This document shows positions 46,686 to 59,079 of a stretch of DNA of 64,000 nucleotides, piece after piece. Positions within the stretch are counted from its first letter, which is position 1. Every line of letters starts with the position of its first letter. Made by a program: the position numbers and the translations under genes. Origin of the DNA: Serpula lacrymans var. lacrymans S7.9 (lineage: Eukaryota; Basidiomycota; Agaricomycetes; Boletales; Serpulaceae); assembly GCF_000218685.1 (NCBI RefSeq), contig NW_006763300.1, forward strand, positions 1,785,932 to 1,849,931. The letters are read 5' to 3'. The notes beneath the pieces are model-generated. The model saw nothing but the letters and a program-made list of their open reading frames with translations. It searched no databases and was not told where the DNA came from.

Positions 46686-47360
46686 TGAGGGATGACTTGT
46701 CTGTGATAAAGCTGTAAACGGAGTTGTAAGCTTACTTACGAATCATCTTGCCAAGATCATTGGCAATGTATCCATATACGTGTATATATGTATGACTGCA
46801 CGTCGATAGCAGACGAGTTTGCTTGATCCACATGGCGGTCAGACAGTCGTCTTCATTCCAATTTACCTACCTATCGACACATAATAGACCGTCATGATCA
46901 AGCGTAACATGTAAATCAGTCGTACGAAAGGGAAAAGTGAACAGAAATTGAAATTGGAACGCATTAACTGTGATGAATATATAAGAGCTTCAGACACAGA
47001 AACTAAAAACAGAAGGGGGAGGTAAGCACAGCAGACAATTTCAGCAAACAAGCGCAGAAATTTCGAGAAAAAGAAGAATATAATCTGCAAGCAGCGCAAC
47101 ATATAAAAAATAAAAAGAAAAGAGCGACAGAAGACTTAACAGTCCAACAACAAAAGTATACAATCTTTACTTTATCTTTACCAGTGGCTTTATAAAACGC
47201 AAAAGCCACTTTCGGGGAGGAAAACACATTGTTCATGCATGGACAAGAAGAGGTGATCCAGATATGTCCAATGGGTATGAGAAATCATGAGGGACTACTA
47301 TTCGTTTGCAACCTAGATAACACAGTGATATTAGTAAGGGTGATCCAAATTTGAACATGG
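46686..47360. other. convergent intergenic region
   Basis: 3' regions of the plus-strand dehydrogenase and the minus-strand membrane protein meet here. It is AT-rich with no gene seen. Confidence 0.5.
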
Positions 47361-48925
47361 TCAACGTACCCTGAGAACTCGGTTACTCTGGCCATAGTCA
47401 TTATCGTCCTGATAGCTCATCCGCGCACCGCTGTCTCTAGAACCCGGGACGTTGCCGTCATTGAACACGTCGCCTTCATTATCACTGAGACCTTGCATAT
47501 GCTCAGGTTCAGGAGGGGGAGAATGAGCAGGCGATGGCAATTCATGTGGATTGGGAAGAGGCGGGCTAGGAGAACGCTGGGGTGCACCGGCATTGTATCC
47601 ATACGCATCAGGCCCTGGGGTATTGGTATTATTCGACCGACCATACGAATGGTACGAATCAGATGGATATGCACTCGGCTGTGAGTACGACTCGCCAGAA
47701 CTGTATCCTTGCGCACTCATAGCTGGTCCACTTTGATGGGTAAATTGGGTATGCTCCGATGGTCTCCGATTGACGAAAGGTCCATTCCCGGCGGCGGCGG
47801 CGGCAGCAGCAGCAGCAGCGGCACCAGTACCACCAAGTCCAACGGCTTCGAGCAAGTCGCTCCCGCCAGGTCCTCGCCTGTACCTTAAGCTAGGATTGTC
47901 TCGCATCTCATGCGGTTGCGGGCCACCAGGACCAGCAAATGCATGGTATGGCGCACGTTGGCTAGGCTCGCGTCCAATCCCAGCACCAACACCAGCGATC
48001 CCAGGCGCGCCGCTCCCCTGACTATCCTTCCTGCTCCTTCCCCTTGGCAAGGTGGGTGGGCCTAGCGCGGCTGCACCAGCGGTGTACGGGTCAAAGTGCG
48101 CCATCTCGCTCATGCCGTAGCTTTCGCTGCCGGGGACCAAGGGAGATTGGGCGTATGTGCCGTGGCTATTGTCAGAGTAACCTGTGTAGACTGGCCCGCC
48201 TCCACCTCCACCACCACCACCACCACCACCACCGGAGGGGTAATTGTAGTCATCGTAGGGCGAGTTGCTTGCTGCTGCGGCTTCTGCGACTTCTTTGTCG
48301 AACTGCTTGGCGCGGCGGCGGCGAACTGCGTTGGTGACGAGGGCTATGAGAAGGGCGACGACGATGAGACCAACGACTGTGAACACGCCAGCGACAGCGC
48401 CTGTGTTGTGGAAGAAGCCACTAAAAGCGAAAGATGAAGATCATCAGCACGGCCATGACACTGGGATATGAGAAAATATCGTGTGGCTAGGTAGAGAAAG
48501 ACCAGAGAAAGCCCGAACATCACACAGTGGCGTGTAGTGCACTGTTTCAAACGAAAATAGATGTGCAAACTCACGATGAAGAAGAAGAGTCATTTTGAGG
48601 GGTCCCAGTAGGAGTGCTGCCACTTGTAGTCTGTATGATTGACGTGACGGTAACCTCTCCCCCACCAGAAGAAGTCGTCAGCAAGGAAGTGAGCGATGTA
48701 GAAGTTGCTGAGGTTGTAGACGACGAGGACGCGCTTGTCGTCGTTGACAGAGAGCTGGTGGAGGTCGCGGTTGCGGAAGAAGTGGTGGTAGACGTAGAAG
48801 ATGTGGAAGTAGTGGTGGACGTTGATGTTGTAGACGTCGATGAGGGGGATGTCGATGTCTGAGACGCTGACGTCGACGTGGGGGTAGGCGTGGATGTAGC
48901 AGACGCAGCGGGTGAGGTCGCAGAG
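47361..48925 (-). CDS. Ser/Thr-rich single-pass membrane protein, 5' end unresolved
   Basis: From about 48925 the frame is a long Ser/Thr tract (ATSPAASATSTPTPTSTSAS and onward) that would be heavily O-glycosylated outside the cell. An intron (about 48576-48420) leads to NTGAVAGVFTVVGLIVVALLIALVTNAV, a single transmembrane helix, and the stop-transfer RRRRAK. The cytoplasmic tail is about 300 residues, disordered, with Gly13 and Ala10 runs and many Ser/Pro/Tyr. The stop is TGA at 47363-47361. The layout resembles fungal cell-wall stress sensors of the Wsc/Mid2 type, but the N-terminal exon with a signal peptide was not found, so this remains an analogy. The exon at 48925 opens in phase 2, meaning at least one upstream exon exists in 48930-49370. 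Confidence 0.7.
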
Positions 48926-49391
48926 CTAGATTAACAAGGAAAAGGCGTCAGTGGTTGAATCTCTGGCAAGACATAAGATTTACGGTGGATTTAGAATTGA
49001 ACCTGCAATCACAGATGAGATAGGTGCATCGTGGAAGCAGAACGACAGACTTACTGGCCATGATTCCAAAGCTCACGTTTCACATGCAACCAGCACGAAA
49101 AGAGAGGCTGTAAGCTCAAAACACGAAATGGTACGGTGTTTTGAAGATATCCTGAAAGGACAGAGATGGACGTTGAGGAGAAAACAGCGTCGAGCTGGCA
49201 GATGAGAAATTTCCTTGTTTCGCGATATTTTCGAACGGGAATCAGGCTTGTGCACATCTCTTACGTAAGCACAGCCATATCACCCGCCATCAGCCAACGC
49301 GGCCGGCTGCCCGACAAGAGCATGCTCTGGTGTAAAAATGCATCATTGTCATATCTAGCTCTACCACACAATGCCCGCAAGGTCACAAGGT
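48926..49391. other. upstream region of membrane-protein gene
   Basis: Must hold the missing first exon(s) and promoter of the minus-strand membrane protein and the 3' end of RPF2. A short ATG-GCC exon candidate near 49061 does not fit the needed phase. Confidence 0.4.
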
Positions 49392-50628
49392 CTAGCTGCT
49401 CTTTCTTCTCTTCCGTCGCTTCGACCCTTCATCCTCCCCATCGCCCTCCTCCGTAGACTCCCCATCGCCCTCGCCAGGTCCTGCCTTCAGCCCCTTCATC
49501 TTCCGCGTCTGCAGCTTGTCCAGATCCTGTTTCGCAATGTGCACTCTCCCCCTCAAGTCGCCCAGCTCGTCCACCTCGAGGTTCTTCCTCTTCTTCCCGA
49601 GACCCTTCTCCACATCCTGCTTCTTCATCTTCGGTCGCTTCATCGCAGCCCTCCATAGATCAGGATCCGCAGCCTGACTTCTCCGCAGCGACAGATCGAG
49701 GAAAGGCCCCATGGGACTCAGCTCGACGCGCGGTACTCGGGTTCCCGAGGCAAGCATGCGAACCGTATACGTCCGTACATACACCTTTGGCAGTTTGCTC
49801 AAATCCTCTGACGACTGCCCATCACCGAGGGACAAGCCCGTCGCCCCATTCAGTCCCGACGAAGGTGCGACACTGACGCTGATAATGTGCTCCAAACCAC
49901 CGAGACATATCGAGTCTATCACTTCTGCATTGAAAAAATCCATAAGCAGCGATTTGAGCTGGATGTAGCGTGGATGTGTGTCAAAGAGCTCTGAAGCAAA
50001 GTGCATCATCGGCTTATGCCCCGGTGTCGATTTTGGTGTCTAGTGTATTGTTATTATAAAAATTTGTTGACATCAGTGTCAATGCATATGAACACAGTAT
50101 CCGCACCTTGAATTCTGACATGCTCACAAACTTGTCTACACCAAATTCGCACATGTCCAAGACTTTTGAGTCGAACATACGAGCAAGCACAAGCCCCGCT
50201 GGCCTTTTCTTTGTGCTCTGCCCTACCAAAAACATGGACGCATCGTTCTTCTGGGCCCAAAAGTCCAGCGACGATGAATCTTCAAACGGCCTAATGGCAT
50301 TTTTCTTCGAGAATGATATGGCATCCGGACGCTTCAGAGCCATCTACAGCCATGTCGTCAGCATCGAGGTCGAGGTTGGAAAGAAAAAAAATAAAAGAAA
50401 AGGAGGAACGCACCAGCTCCTTCATTACGTTGTTCACTACTTCTCCTGTGTGTGTTCCGCGTACGAATATGGCTGTCCGTGCATCCTCCACTTCTTTAGG
50501 TTCTCTCGCATCCAACGCTCTTTTCGCGCGTGCATTCTTGGGCTTTCTACAACAACAACAACCAAAATGGCGAGGTGGTGAGTCGCATACTTGAAACTGA
50601 AGAAAAAGACTTACATTGTCCGCAACAT
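49392..50628 (-). CDS. RPF2: ribosome biogenesis protein Rpf2 (Brix domain)
   Basis: Four exons (50628-50615, 50546-50414, 50343-50107, 50039-49392) join in frame to 343 residues, close to the yeast length. The sequence starts MLRTIKPKNARAKRALDARE, then MKELMALKRPDAISFSKKNA, IRPFEDSSSLDFWAQKNDAS, FLVGQSTKKRPAGLVLARMF and SKVLDMCEFGVDKFVSM, all signature Brix/Rpf2 segments. GLEHIISVSV and YVRTYTVRMLASGTRVPRVE follow. The tail is Lys/Glu/Arg-rich and nucleolar-like. With Rrs1, Rpf2 brings the 5S RNP into pre-60S particles in the nucleolus. The exon boundaries were checked by frame and total length (1,032 nt). Confidence 0.95.
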
Positions 50629-51124
50629 AGTGAACTCCTGCACCCAACGGCAAAACTAGATGCACACATCGTCCATATAAACCAGATACATCACATGAAA
50701 CAAATGAACAGACGTACCAGATGCCAAATGAACTAGATAAAACCGATAAACCAGAATCTCCAGGAGCAATCAAAAATCTTCACCCTGCTAAACGGGGAAC
50801 CCTAACCACGTGACTACGAACACATTTCCTAACTTTTCAGACTCGGTCCTGTGTTGCGTCCTCCATGCCGATCCTTGGAGACACAACCAACGCAGAGAAT
50901 GTTTCGAAATCTTTTTTGTACACGCATGGCCATTCCTGGCATAACCGTCCGCTCCTGAAAGCGTCGAAATCTTTATGTATCGGTTCATTCTGCGTTTCCG
51001 GCAACATTGTATTGATTCCAAGTATATCCCGAATCGAAACTATTTGACAAAAAAGCTGGAGCAGGATGAGAAGATGGTATTGAAAATTCATGCGACGGTT
51101 TGATTTATCCTAAAATAACGATGG
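50629..51124. other. divergent intergenic region between RPF2 and an unknown gene
   Basis: About 500 bp that should hold the RPF2 promoter and that of the plus-strand gene at 51125. No consensus element stood out. Confidence 0.45.
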
Positions 51125-51631
51125 ATGGCATACCATAGCTCTCCTCTCTTGTCCTTGTTAGCTGCTCAATACCATTACAGTACCAAACGGGGCTTAGTTT
51201 ATGCTAAACACACACTTCATGCAAGAAGTGACACCCATGACAATTACCTGGATGCTGTAGACAATGGCCGACCCGCAGCTAATCCTCATTATCTGCGTAT
51301 TTCAAAAGGTACGTCCTGATCCTATAGCTAGTGAATCAAAATATAATATAGTGACTGCATCTAGGAACTGCAGTGCCGGTTTCCTTAACCTTTGATCGTG
51401 AGCGGGGTGCCCGGTTCACCCTTCAACCATCGCATTCGATGTCATTGGCCGGTACGTCGCGTCATTCCAACAACCGCCTCATTCGACTAATATCAACCTA
51501 CAGTTCTGAACGAGACTCTTACCAAATTTTATGCCAAAGCAGGTGTTATGGTCAGTCCGGAAGAATGGCTGGGGAAGAATCCCTATCATGAAGCATCCTT
51601 CGATCATACAGAGGAGTGGATGAACATGTAA
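51125..51631 (+). CDS. unknown 132-aa protein
   Basis: Three exons (51125-51308, 51365-51451, 51504-51631) with GT-AG introns join in frame to 132 residues ending at TAA 51629-51631. The N-terminus (MAYHSSPLLSLLAAQYHYST) is low in acids and has several basic residues after it, which could be a mitochondrial presequence. The middle reads KGTAVPVSLTFDRERGARFT and the end VMVSPEEWLGKNPYHEASFD then HTEEWMNM. Three in-frame splices and a balanced composition suggest a real gene. I do not recognise the family. Further upstream exons cannot be excluded. Confidence 0.6.
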
Positions 51632-52843
51632 CAAGCAGACCTTTCCGCGTCTCCTCCTAGGTCATCAGAGGCCAGTTGAGATTACGTTTGTTTCCAGACC
51701 AGAATAAATTATTGCTCCTGGAATGCGAAATCAAACTGAAAGACACCGCGTGAAGGACAGCCGAGGAGGTAGTACATCTATGGCAAGCAGGAGTACCCGG
51801 GCAACGTCACATGGAATTGAAGCGCATCGCGTAAACTTCTAAGGAACGGCGGAATTGCTTGAGATGGACGAGTACGAATTGGCGTCGAGAATGAATGACT
51901 GACGAGCATATAGCCGATGTATGAGAATCCTCTTAATTACCACACTCTTCAGCACATTCCAAGCCTGGTGAATTCGGTTTGTCCGTTTGCTAGTTCCTGT
52001 ATAGCACGCTTTTCGAGTCTCACCTCGAGTCTCACTGCCCACAGCTCCAAAGTTTCAAAAATAAATAGCAAAACTGCTATCAGCGTGCTAACCCAGATTG
52101 GGAGCGACACCGTCTTGAGCGACCATGGACGATCACCCGTCCAGCCTAGCCAGACACACGCAGCGGAGGTAAGCTACGTGTCAACTACGTTGTCCCCATC
52201 CGGGGCCCTGAACCAGCCTATCATGTCACCAGTCTGATCATTGACATAAACGTATCTCAAATGCAACTTGAAGTACTAGCGCCAGCCAAGCCACCGCATC
52301 AAGACCCTTCCGTATATTTCACACATGCCATCTTCCATTCCGATTTTGGCCCATTGATGCACCAACGTTCAACTTGACGCATGATCGCACGTCCGTCGAT
52401 GCCATCCATCGAGCAGATAATCACGAATCACCGGAGCATCGTGCTTACTCTTCTGCCATCACATAGAAGAAAAGCACATCTGATAAAACAGTTTCGCTTC
52501 GTGATTTCTGTCACTTCCACCGATACATTTTAGAAAAGAGATTACTATGTTAATATTTCACTACAGTACGACATGACGACGAAAACACTATTTTTTTGAT
52601 ATTCTTTTCCTCGCTATCCGACCAGTTTCCAAAAATGAACACTAAACGTATTAAACAGATTGGTATATGAGAGCAGGCAACAAAAGATCGAGAGAGATAT
52701 ATGCTACTTGTATCTGCACAATCGAAAAAAAGCAACCGAAAAATAGATATAAAACCGAAACAGATCAATTCGAAAGAGACCAATGTTCGTACCACAAATG
52801 TATTACCAGAAATTCAGAGTAATCGTTTCAGACGTTCATCCCC
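51632..52843. other. intergenic, nothing recognised
   Basis: About 1.2 kb. The left part is the 3' side of the 132-aa gene and the right part the 3' UTR of the C2H2 factor. It is AT-rich near 52480-52760 and no gene is supported. Confidence 0.45.
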
Positions 52844-54893
52844 TCACACCCTCATTCCAACAGCAGCGGGGGTGTGTGGAGAACCGACGGAGATTCGTAC
52901 TTGATCGCGCTGAGACTCCCCTCCTCGCCTAGATAATGCTGCTGCCGCTGCATCAGATGGGGATGGCGAGCCTGAGTGTAAGCCGACTGCGGATCGAGCG
53001 GCAGCGGCGGCGAAGGCAGCTGAGCTTGGCTGAGATCGTGGGCTCCGTGATGTGTCTGATAGTGGTGAAGCTGAGTAGGTTCCTCTGTAAGTGGAAAATA
53101 CTGATGCTGCTGGTGATGATGATGTGGGGGATAAGTCGCGGCGAACTGTTGCAAGTACTCCGCCTCCTCCGAACGTCTGCGCGCTTGCTCCATACGCTGT
53201 TGCTGCTGCTGCTGTCGACGGAGCTGCTCCAGCTGCTGGCGGTGCAGTTCCTGTGAGTAATGCGTGGCCTGGGACGGGGGCTCGATCGACGAGTGCGAGG
53301 GCTGATGCGGATGAGACGAGTCCGGATGAGGTAGTCGGGCGTGATGTAGATCCTGTTGCCCCAGACGGTATAAATGATCGAACTCCTGGATCTGCATCTG
53401 GGTCATTGCAGAGCTCCAGGACGGAGAGGCGTCGAGATTGAGGACGTGATTCTGAGCCGTACTCGTATTCGCCAAGAGAGCCACTTGATCGTGGGGGATC
53501 ATCGAAGCCGTCTGCTCCCGGGAAAGGTCGCTTGCGAGGGTTTGGGGGCGATGATGCGAGGGGCCCGCCCTGGGCTGGTTGTTGTTGTTGTTGTGATGGT
53601 GGTGGGAGTGGGTCGGTGAGGGCCGGTGGATGGAAGGAAAAGGGAGAGTCGTATGAGGCTGCGGAGGGAGATGTAGGCTCTGGATCGTATGGGAGGCGGT
53701 AGGCAGCTGCTGCTGCTGCTGCCAGTTCTGGTGCGCGTCCATAGTGCGGAAGTGATAGTTCTGGTTGATGGACCAATCCAGGCCCTCCAGCATAAGCAGG
53801 TTTTGGGTTGTAGTATGCTGCTGGAGCTGTGCCTGGGCGAGTTGCTGTTGATGGTCGTCTGTTGAATGCAAGTGTGCCTGAAAGGGGAAGTATGTGTTGT
53901 GTTGATTGTGGAGGGAGGGGGAATGATTGGGATTGTGAAGTGGGGATGGATGCGGAGACGACGGCAGAGAGGGGCGGGAGCGTTCGAGCATGTGAGTCGG
54001 TACCGCCTGCAGTGGGAGGACGGCTTGAGCTGGATCTGGGGCGACCATCCCGTGAGGAGAGACCGATGTTGAATGAGTTGGTGGGGAAGGGGAGAAAGGA
54101 CTGGGAGTGTGAACCGAGGAGGAATGGAGATGAAGCTGATGGGGGGGCAAGAAAGGACTGGGTGGAGTCACGAAAGGAATGACTGTTGTGGGCCCTTGTA
54201 TCTGAGCGATCGAGGTCGTCTGACCAGTGGTCAGAGTGGTAGAGGATGCTGTCGGTGCCCTCGTAGCCAGTGCTTGTGCCGGGACGCTGGTGGATGGGAA
54301 GCGAAGGCTGGTCCTCCTCTTTTACGAGATCGAGGGAGTGAAGAGCGGGGTTATCTTGAGGAAGGGAGTGATTAGAAGCTGCAGGAAGAGCAGCGGCATT
54401 TGCCTGACCTCTTTTCCCTCTGGACTGGCCAGCCTTGTTTGCGGCAGCCATGGAGGCATGGAGAGAGGTGAGTTCGCGCATCATACGCTCGTTCTGGTCC
54501 TGCTTGTCTGCGTGTACGGTCTGGGCATGTTGGCGGAGGTTGTCGAGACGAGAAAACTGTTTTCCACAATGGCAGGTGAAGGGGCGTTCGCCGGTGTGTT
54601 TCCTGTGAGAGGGTGAGGGAGAGGAAGGGGGAGGGGAGGAGAGACATGTACCGCATGTGCCAGGCGAGATGCTCACTTCTGGAGAAGACCATGCGACACT
54701 CGCTGTAGCCTCTGCACTGGAAGGTCTTTGCGGGAGCAGGACGGTAGCGCTTGTTGACGCCAGTCGCGGTGGGGAGGAGGGCGGGGTTGCTGTGTGCGAC
54801 GAGGGCGGGCATGTCGTGGTCGCTGTTTGGGTCGACGACGGGGTCGGTTTGGGGGTCGTTTGAGGGGGAGTCAGCGGTGGTGGAGTCGTCCAT
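52844..54893 (-). CDS. C2H2 zinc-finger transcription factor
   Basis: Two exons (54893-54652, 54602-52844) give 666 residues. After an acidic N-terminus ([20 protein letters not shown]) come two tandem C2H2 fingers split by the intron: [21 protein letters not shown] and, after the linker [27 protein letters not shown]. The rest is disordered and rich in Pro, Ser, Ala and Gln-type repeats, with one conserved-looking block [16 protein letters not shown]. Two adjacent fingers with this linker resemble fungal Com2/Usv1 or Adr1-type factors that bind short G/A-rich sites. The target and regulon are unknown. A 439-codon open frame overlaps it on the same strand; the finger-containing frame was chosen. 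Confidence 0.9.
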
Positions 54894-55539
54894 GGCAGAA
54901 AAGAAAAAGAGGAAGCAATGTTCTATAAAGGTGCCTGGAACTCTCGAGTCTGAAAACAGTGGGCTCGCTCATCCTCTCAATTAAGGCACCTTCCCCGTCG
55001 GACTTGCAATTCCCTACCACTCCCCTGGCTCAGGTACACTCCGGCCGGGTGCGGCTCCGATCTCTGATAACCTCCTCCGGCTTCTCGGCACATCCCACGC
55101 GCCAGCGGGCCAGACCAGCCCGGCGCTCTGCTCAGACTTCGTGACATGTTCCTCCGACAATGTGCAACCGCGTGCCACGGAATTTGAATTCGATCACCTT
55201 TCTTGATCGCCATCGCTCGGTGCCTTTCTTCTTATCGTCCCCTCTCTCGTCAAAACCTCACCCATCGACCGGTCATCAATCATCCATCATCACCCACTCT
55301 CTGCGCCCAGTTCGAGCTCTTCCTTCTTCATCCTTCCTTCTTCCTTCTACCTCACCCACGCTATCGCTATCCCACAGCCACACAGCCACATCTCACATGC
55401 AACAGCTCCCGATCCCTTCCACCCGTGACATCTCCCATTCCCGACAGAGACGGCAAATCGTAAATTCTTATGTAATCGCATCCCACAATCACAGTCGCAA
55501 CGTCCCCACTTCAATTCAGTTTTTTTTTTTTCTTTTTTT
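54894..55539. other. promoter region of C2H2 factor gene, up to assembly gap
   Basis: A strongly CT-rich plus strand (AG-rich on minus), typical of long fungal promoter/5' UTR DNA, ending in a T-run directly before the Ns. No gene is supported. Confidence 0.45.
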
Positions 55540-56168
55540 NNNNNNNNNNNNNNNNNNNNNNNNNNNNNNNNNNNNNNNNNNNNNNNNNNNNNNNNNNNNN
55601 NNNNNNNNNNNNNNNNNNNNNNNNNNNNNNNNNNNNNNNNNNNNNNNNNNNNNNNNNNNNNNNNNNNNNNNNNNNNNNNNNNNNNNNNNNNNNNNNNNNN
55701 NNNNNNNNNNNNNNNNNNNNNNNNNNNNNNNNNNNNNNNNNNNNNNNNNNNNNNNNNNNNNNNNNNNNNNNNNNNNNNNNNNNNNNNNNNNNNNNNNNNN
55801 NNNNNNNNNNNNNNNNNNNNNNNNNNNNNNNNNNNNNNNNNNNNNNNNNNNNNNNNNNNNNNNNNNNNNNNNNNNNNNNNNNNNNNNNNNNNNNNNNNNN
55901 NNNNNNNNNNNNNNNNNNNNNNNNNNNNNNNNNNNNNNNNNNNNNNNNNNNNNNNNNNNNNNNNNNNNNNNNNNNNNNNNNNNNNNNNNNNNNNNNNNNN
56001 NNNNNNNNNNNNNNNNNNNNNNNNNNNNNNNNNNNNNNNNNNNNNNNNNNNNNNNNNNNNNNNNNNNNNNNNNNNNNNNNNNNNNNNNNNNNNNNNNNNN
56101 NNNNNNNNNNNNNNNNNNNNNNNNNNNNNNNNNNNNNNNNNNNNNNNNNNNNNNNNNNNNNNNNNNNN
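55540..56168. other. assembly gap (629 Ns)
   Basis: Unsequenced bases. The gap is preceded by a poly-T stretch, a likely cause of the break. ORFs spanning it are artefacts. Confidence 1.
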
Positions 56169-58059
56169 GGGAAACCAAATACCCCCCATCAATTGGCTAA
56201 CTCTTCCTCTTCATCCCTCGACCTGATCGGCGCCGGCGAGTTGTTTTATATAATGTACTTTTACAGTAACCACTAAACGTTGTCAACCTTACGAGAAATC
56301 CCTCTGATCCATTTTTTAAAAGAAGCGAGTGCAAGGATTCCTCGTTCCTGGAAATAGTGCGAGACCGCGAAGAGAGACGCGTGAGCGCCGACTGTTCCTG
56401 AAAATTTTCTATCATCGAACCCAATTATTCGATCAACACGTATGTAATAGAACAAGCGTGCCTATATTCACAATCTCAGCCTCTTCTGATTTCTCTGGCA
56501 AGTATAATATATATCATCAAACTGAGTACAGTATTTCATCGACCCCCGAGCTCAATGACAGCAACGCCTCGAGAGCCATGCAGAAAAAAAAAAAAAGGGA
56601 TTAACAATGCTGATGGCGGTGCACGTCGGGGCTAGTACCGCGCTAACACGGTAACTTGGAGAGCACCAAGCAGAGAGGCAAGCTTTCAGGCTTTTCAGGC
56701 CTTAACACGCCGAATCATTATGCTTTATGTGCCTCAGTCCTCAGGAACGATAACACATACTCGCTGAGATCATGATCAGCCCACTCCTTCCGCTCAGGGC
56801 AGCCACTCCAGTTAATATCGACACTCACCCCGCGTGGTTTGCGCCCCGAGTCAGTGCCTTTTTGAGCCTCCAAGTCAAAATTGGAAGCTGAGCTCGAGAG
56901 CGTAAAAGCCTCTGAATCTCCATGCGGGACGTTGGACTTGTCTGAGTGCGTGGACTCGGATTCGGTTGTGCGACGTGCGTGGATGCATGTTTCTCCCTCC
57001 TTACGGACCTATTGATAGATGCTCATCATCGATCATGCGAGGCACGTTCGAGTTTTTAAATCTGTGAGGTGTTCAACTGTCGCTGTCCTTATCACCGTCG
57101 TCGTTCATTGTAGGTGGGATAAGAGTCATACGACATGAGTTCTGTACGGTACGGCAGTTATGACAGAGCGGATTATTCGGAGGAGAGCAGGGGCTATGCT
57201 GGGCTATCAGTCTCGGCCTGCCCTCTCGGCTCGGCTTCAAGAAAAAAAACCTGCCAGTGTATGCATGCGTGTCTACCATTTATCGATCTATCCAAGACAC
57301 TACCGCCCGCCTGTTCTAGCCGCGAAGAATGGTTGTGGGTACTATAGGGTGCGAACAATGCCAGCTCATGATCCCAAAAAAATCAGTATACACTATACTG
57401 CCATCAGTATCGGAAGTTGGGGATGTGAGAGAGCAGTGCGGTGTGCATGCTGATGATGATCTAGAAAGGGTATCATCCACCTGTCAAGGATCAAACTACA
57501 CCCACGGTCAACCATCGCCGCACCATAACGCTCCCCGCATTGCATCCATTTTTTCTCATACATTCCAACTGCGAAAAACAAAACAAAGAATCACTAGCGC
57601 ATAATCGTCCGTCCGTTCATTCGCTAATCCCGTTGTGCAAGGCAGCTATACATAGATACTGGGCTGACGCTCACTGAAGACCGACGGTGGCGGAGAAGTG
57701 AGGCGTCTTGAGATGATAGTAATAAATAGGAGTTGGCGAAGATCTGCAACTCGACTCTGTGCGCCAATACGAGTAGTTTGGGATCTTCAAACACAGAACA
57801 CCCATGGCGCCAGTTATCCGTGACACTTTTCCTCCATTTTAGTCGCCGACAGGATTGGCTGCTGCGAATGACATGTCAGGGAATTGGAAGAGTATATGGA
57901 AAAGATCATCTCGCCTGTCAAGAACCCACACGTCAACACTGAACACTGCCGCAATTCAAAAGATCTCCTCCATTCCCTCCTAAATGTGTAGAAAACCGCA
58001 CACGCGGACTCGTTCAATCCGTTATCGTAGACAGACAGCTCATACTTGGTGGTACAGCC
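56169..58059. other. gene-poor stretch, nothing recognised
   Basis: About 1.9 kb after the gap. An A-run lies at about 56583-56595. Short ORFs on both strands show no motifs. Confidence 0.45.
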
Positions 58060-58554
58060 CTATGGACGAACCGACGTTGACGGATAAAAGACGCTCGTAA
58101 GTGAGATAAAACCGCTGTTCAGATCCAAACAACGCGTCGAAGGGGTGGCAGAAAAGATGGATAGACGACACACCTGGTCGAGGAAGATCTGCGCAAGTCG
58201 GTGCAGCTTAAGTTGGATCTCCAGCGCTTCAAAGCTCCTTGTTTGAAGCATCTCCTCAAGAACAAAGTGACGCTCGTGAGTCCAGATGGGGGGGGACACG
58301 TCGACGACACGCATGGAACCAGGGTGGGCACCGGACCATGTCCCATGGCAGGCTCCGAGGCGCCCAAAGCTGGACATCGACATGGTGCTTCTATTACTCA
58401 CGCCTTCTACCATTGGTCTGGCCTGCGGGAGTTTCGTACCGTGCGGGGACAATTGATCTGTTTGAAAACAGTCTTTGTTTGCGTGGATGCAGTATACAGC
58501 GGAGAGAGATAATGTGCCTGGGATAGATAACATACAACCAGTTCTGCTGAGCAC
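58060..58554 (-). CDS. possible exon of an unknown gene
   Basis: A minus frame of 164 codons contains a helical, normally composed segment (RHFVLEEMLQTRSFEALEIQ, then LKLHRLAQIFLDQ). It ends at a good donor (CAG|GTGTGT, about 58173). Downstream on minus, another short open segment follows a CATTTAG acceptor near 57985. The rest of the frame looks random. It may mark a small gene or pseudogene on minus; no family is recognised. Confidence 0.25.
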   Translation of the reverse strand: MLSRTGCMLSIPGTLSLSAVYCIHANKDCFQTDQLSPHGTKLPQARPMVEGVSNRSTMSMSSFGRLGACHGTWSGAHPGSMRVVDVSPPIWTHERHFVLEEMLQTRSFEALEIQLKLHRLAQIFLDQVCRLSIFSATPSTRCLDLNSGFISLTSVFYPSTSVRP

Positions 58555-59079
58555 AAGGTTCAGTTTTTATCTCCAGATCGAAAGGCAGGCTGTGTAAAAT
58601 GAGAAGGTGTCTATTAATTCAAGGAACTTGGAGGTCTTCTTTTGCGTGACTTGCAAAACTCGGCTTACCTATGTTCTCTCAAAAACTGCGGTGGTATGAG
58701 GGTGGATGGACGTGATAGTGACCAAAATTCGTGCTCGAGTCAGCGGCGTTTCCTGCTGGGAACAGCCAACTATCCTCCTGGCAGATCATTTAACACATGT
58801 CAGAGATAGCAATTACAAATAGGGGGAAAAGAACGAACCAATAAGTAGTCATTTGTGTATAGTGATAAGGGTAAGAAAAGTCAATGTGAAATTTCGTGAA
58901 ACATACACAGTACACGATGACGGCTCACGGGATGGGAACTGTCAGTCCGCGAGTAATATTCCACCATCATATCGAATGTGTTCACTGTCATCAAAATACA
59001 CGGCCTAGAACGAAGAACGATATACACTTTGATCCCTTGAGAGTTTAGCCTCCGAGGGAAAAGGTGGAAGTAGAGGCTG
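58555..59079. other. intergenic, nothing recognised
   Basis: About 500 bp with no gene or repeat that I can support. Confidence 0.4.

Noticed and set aside
55160..56200. Long ORFs crossing the N block on both strands
   Set aside because: Their length comes from ambiguous bases; no coding evidence on either side of the gap.
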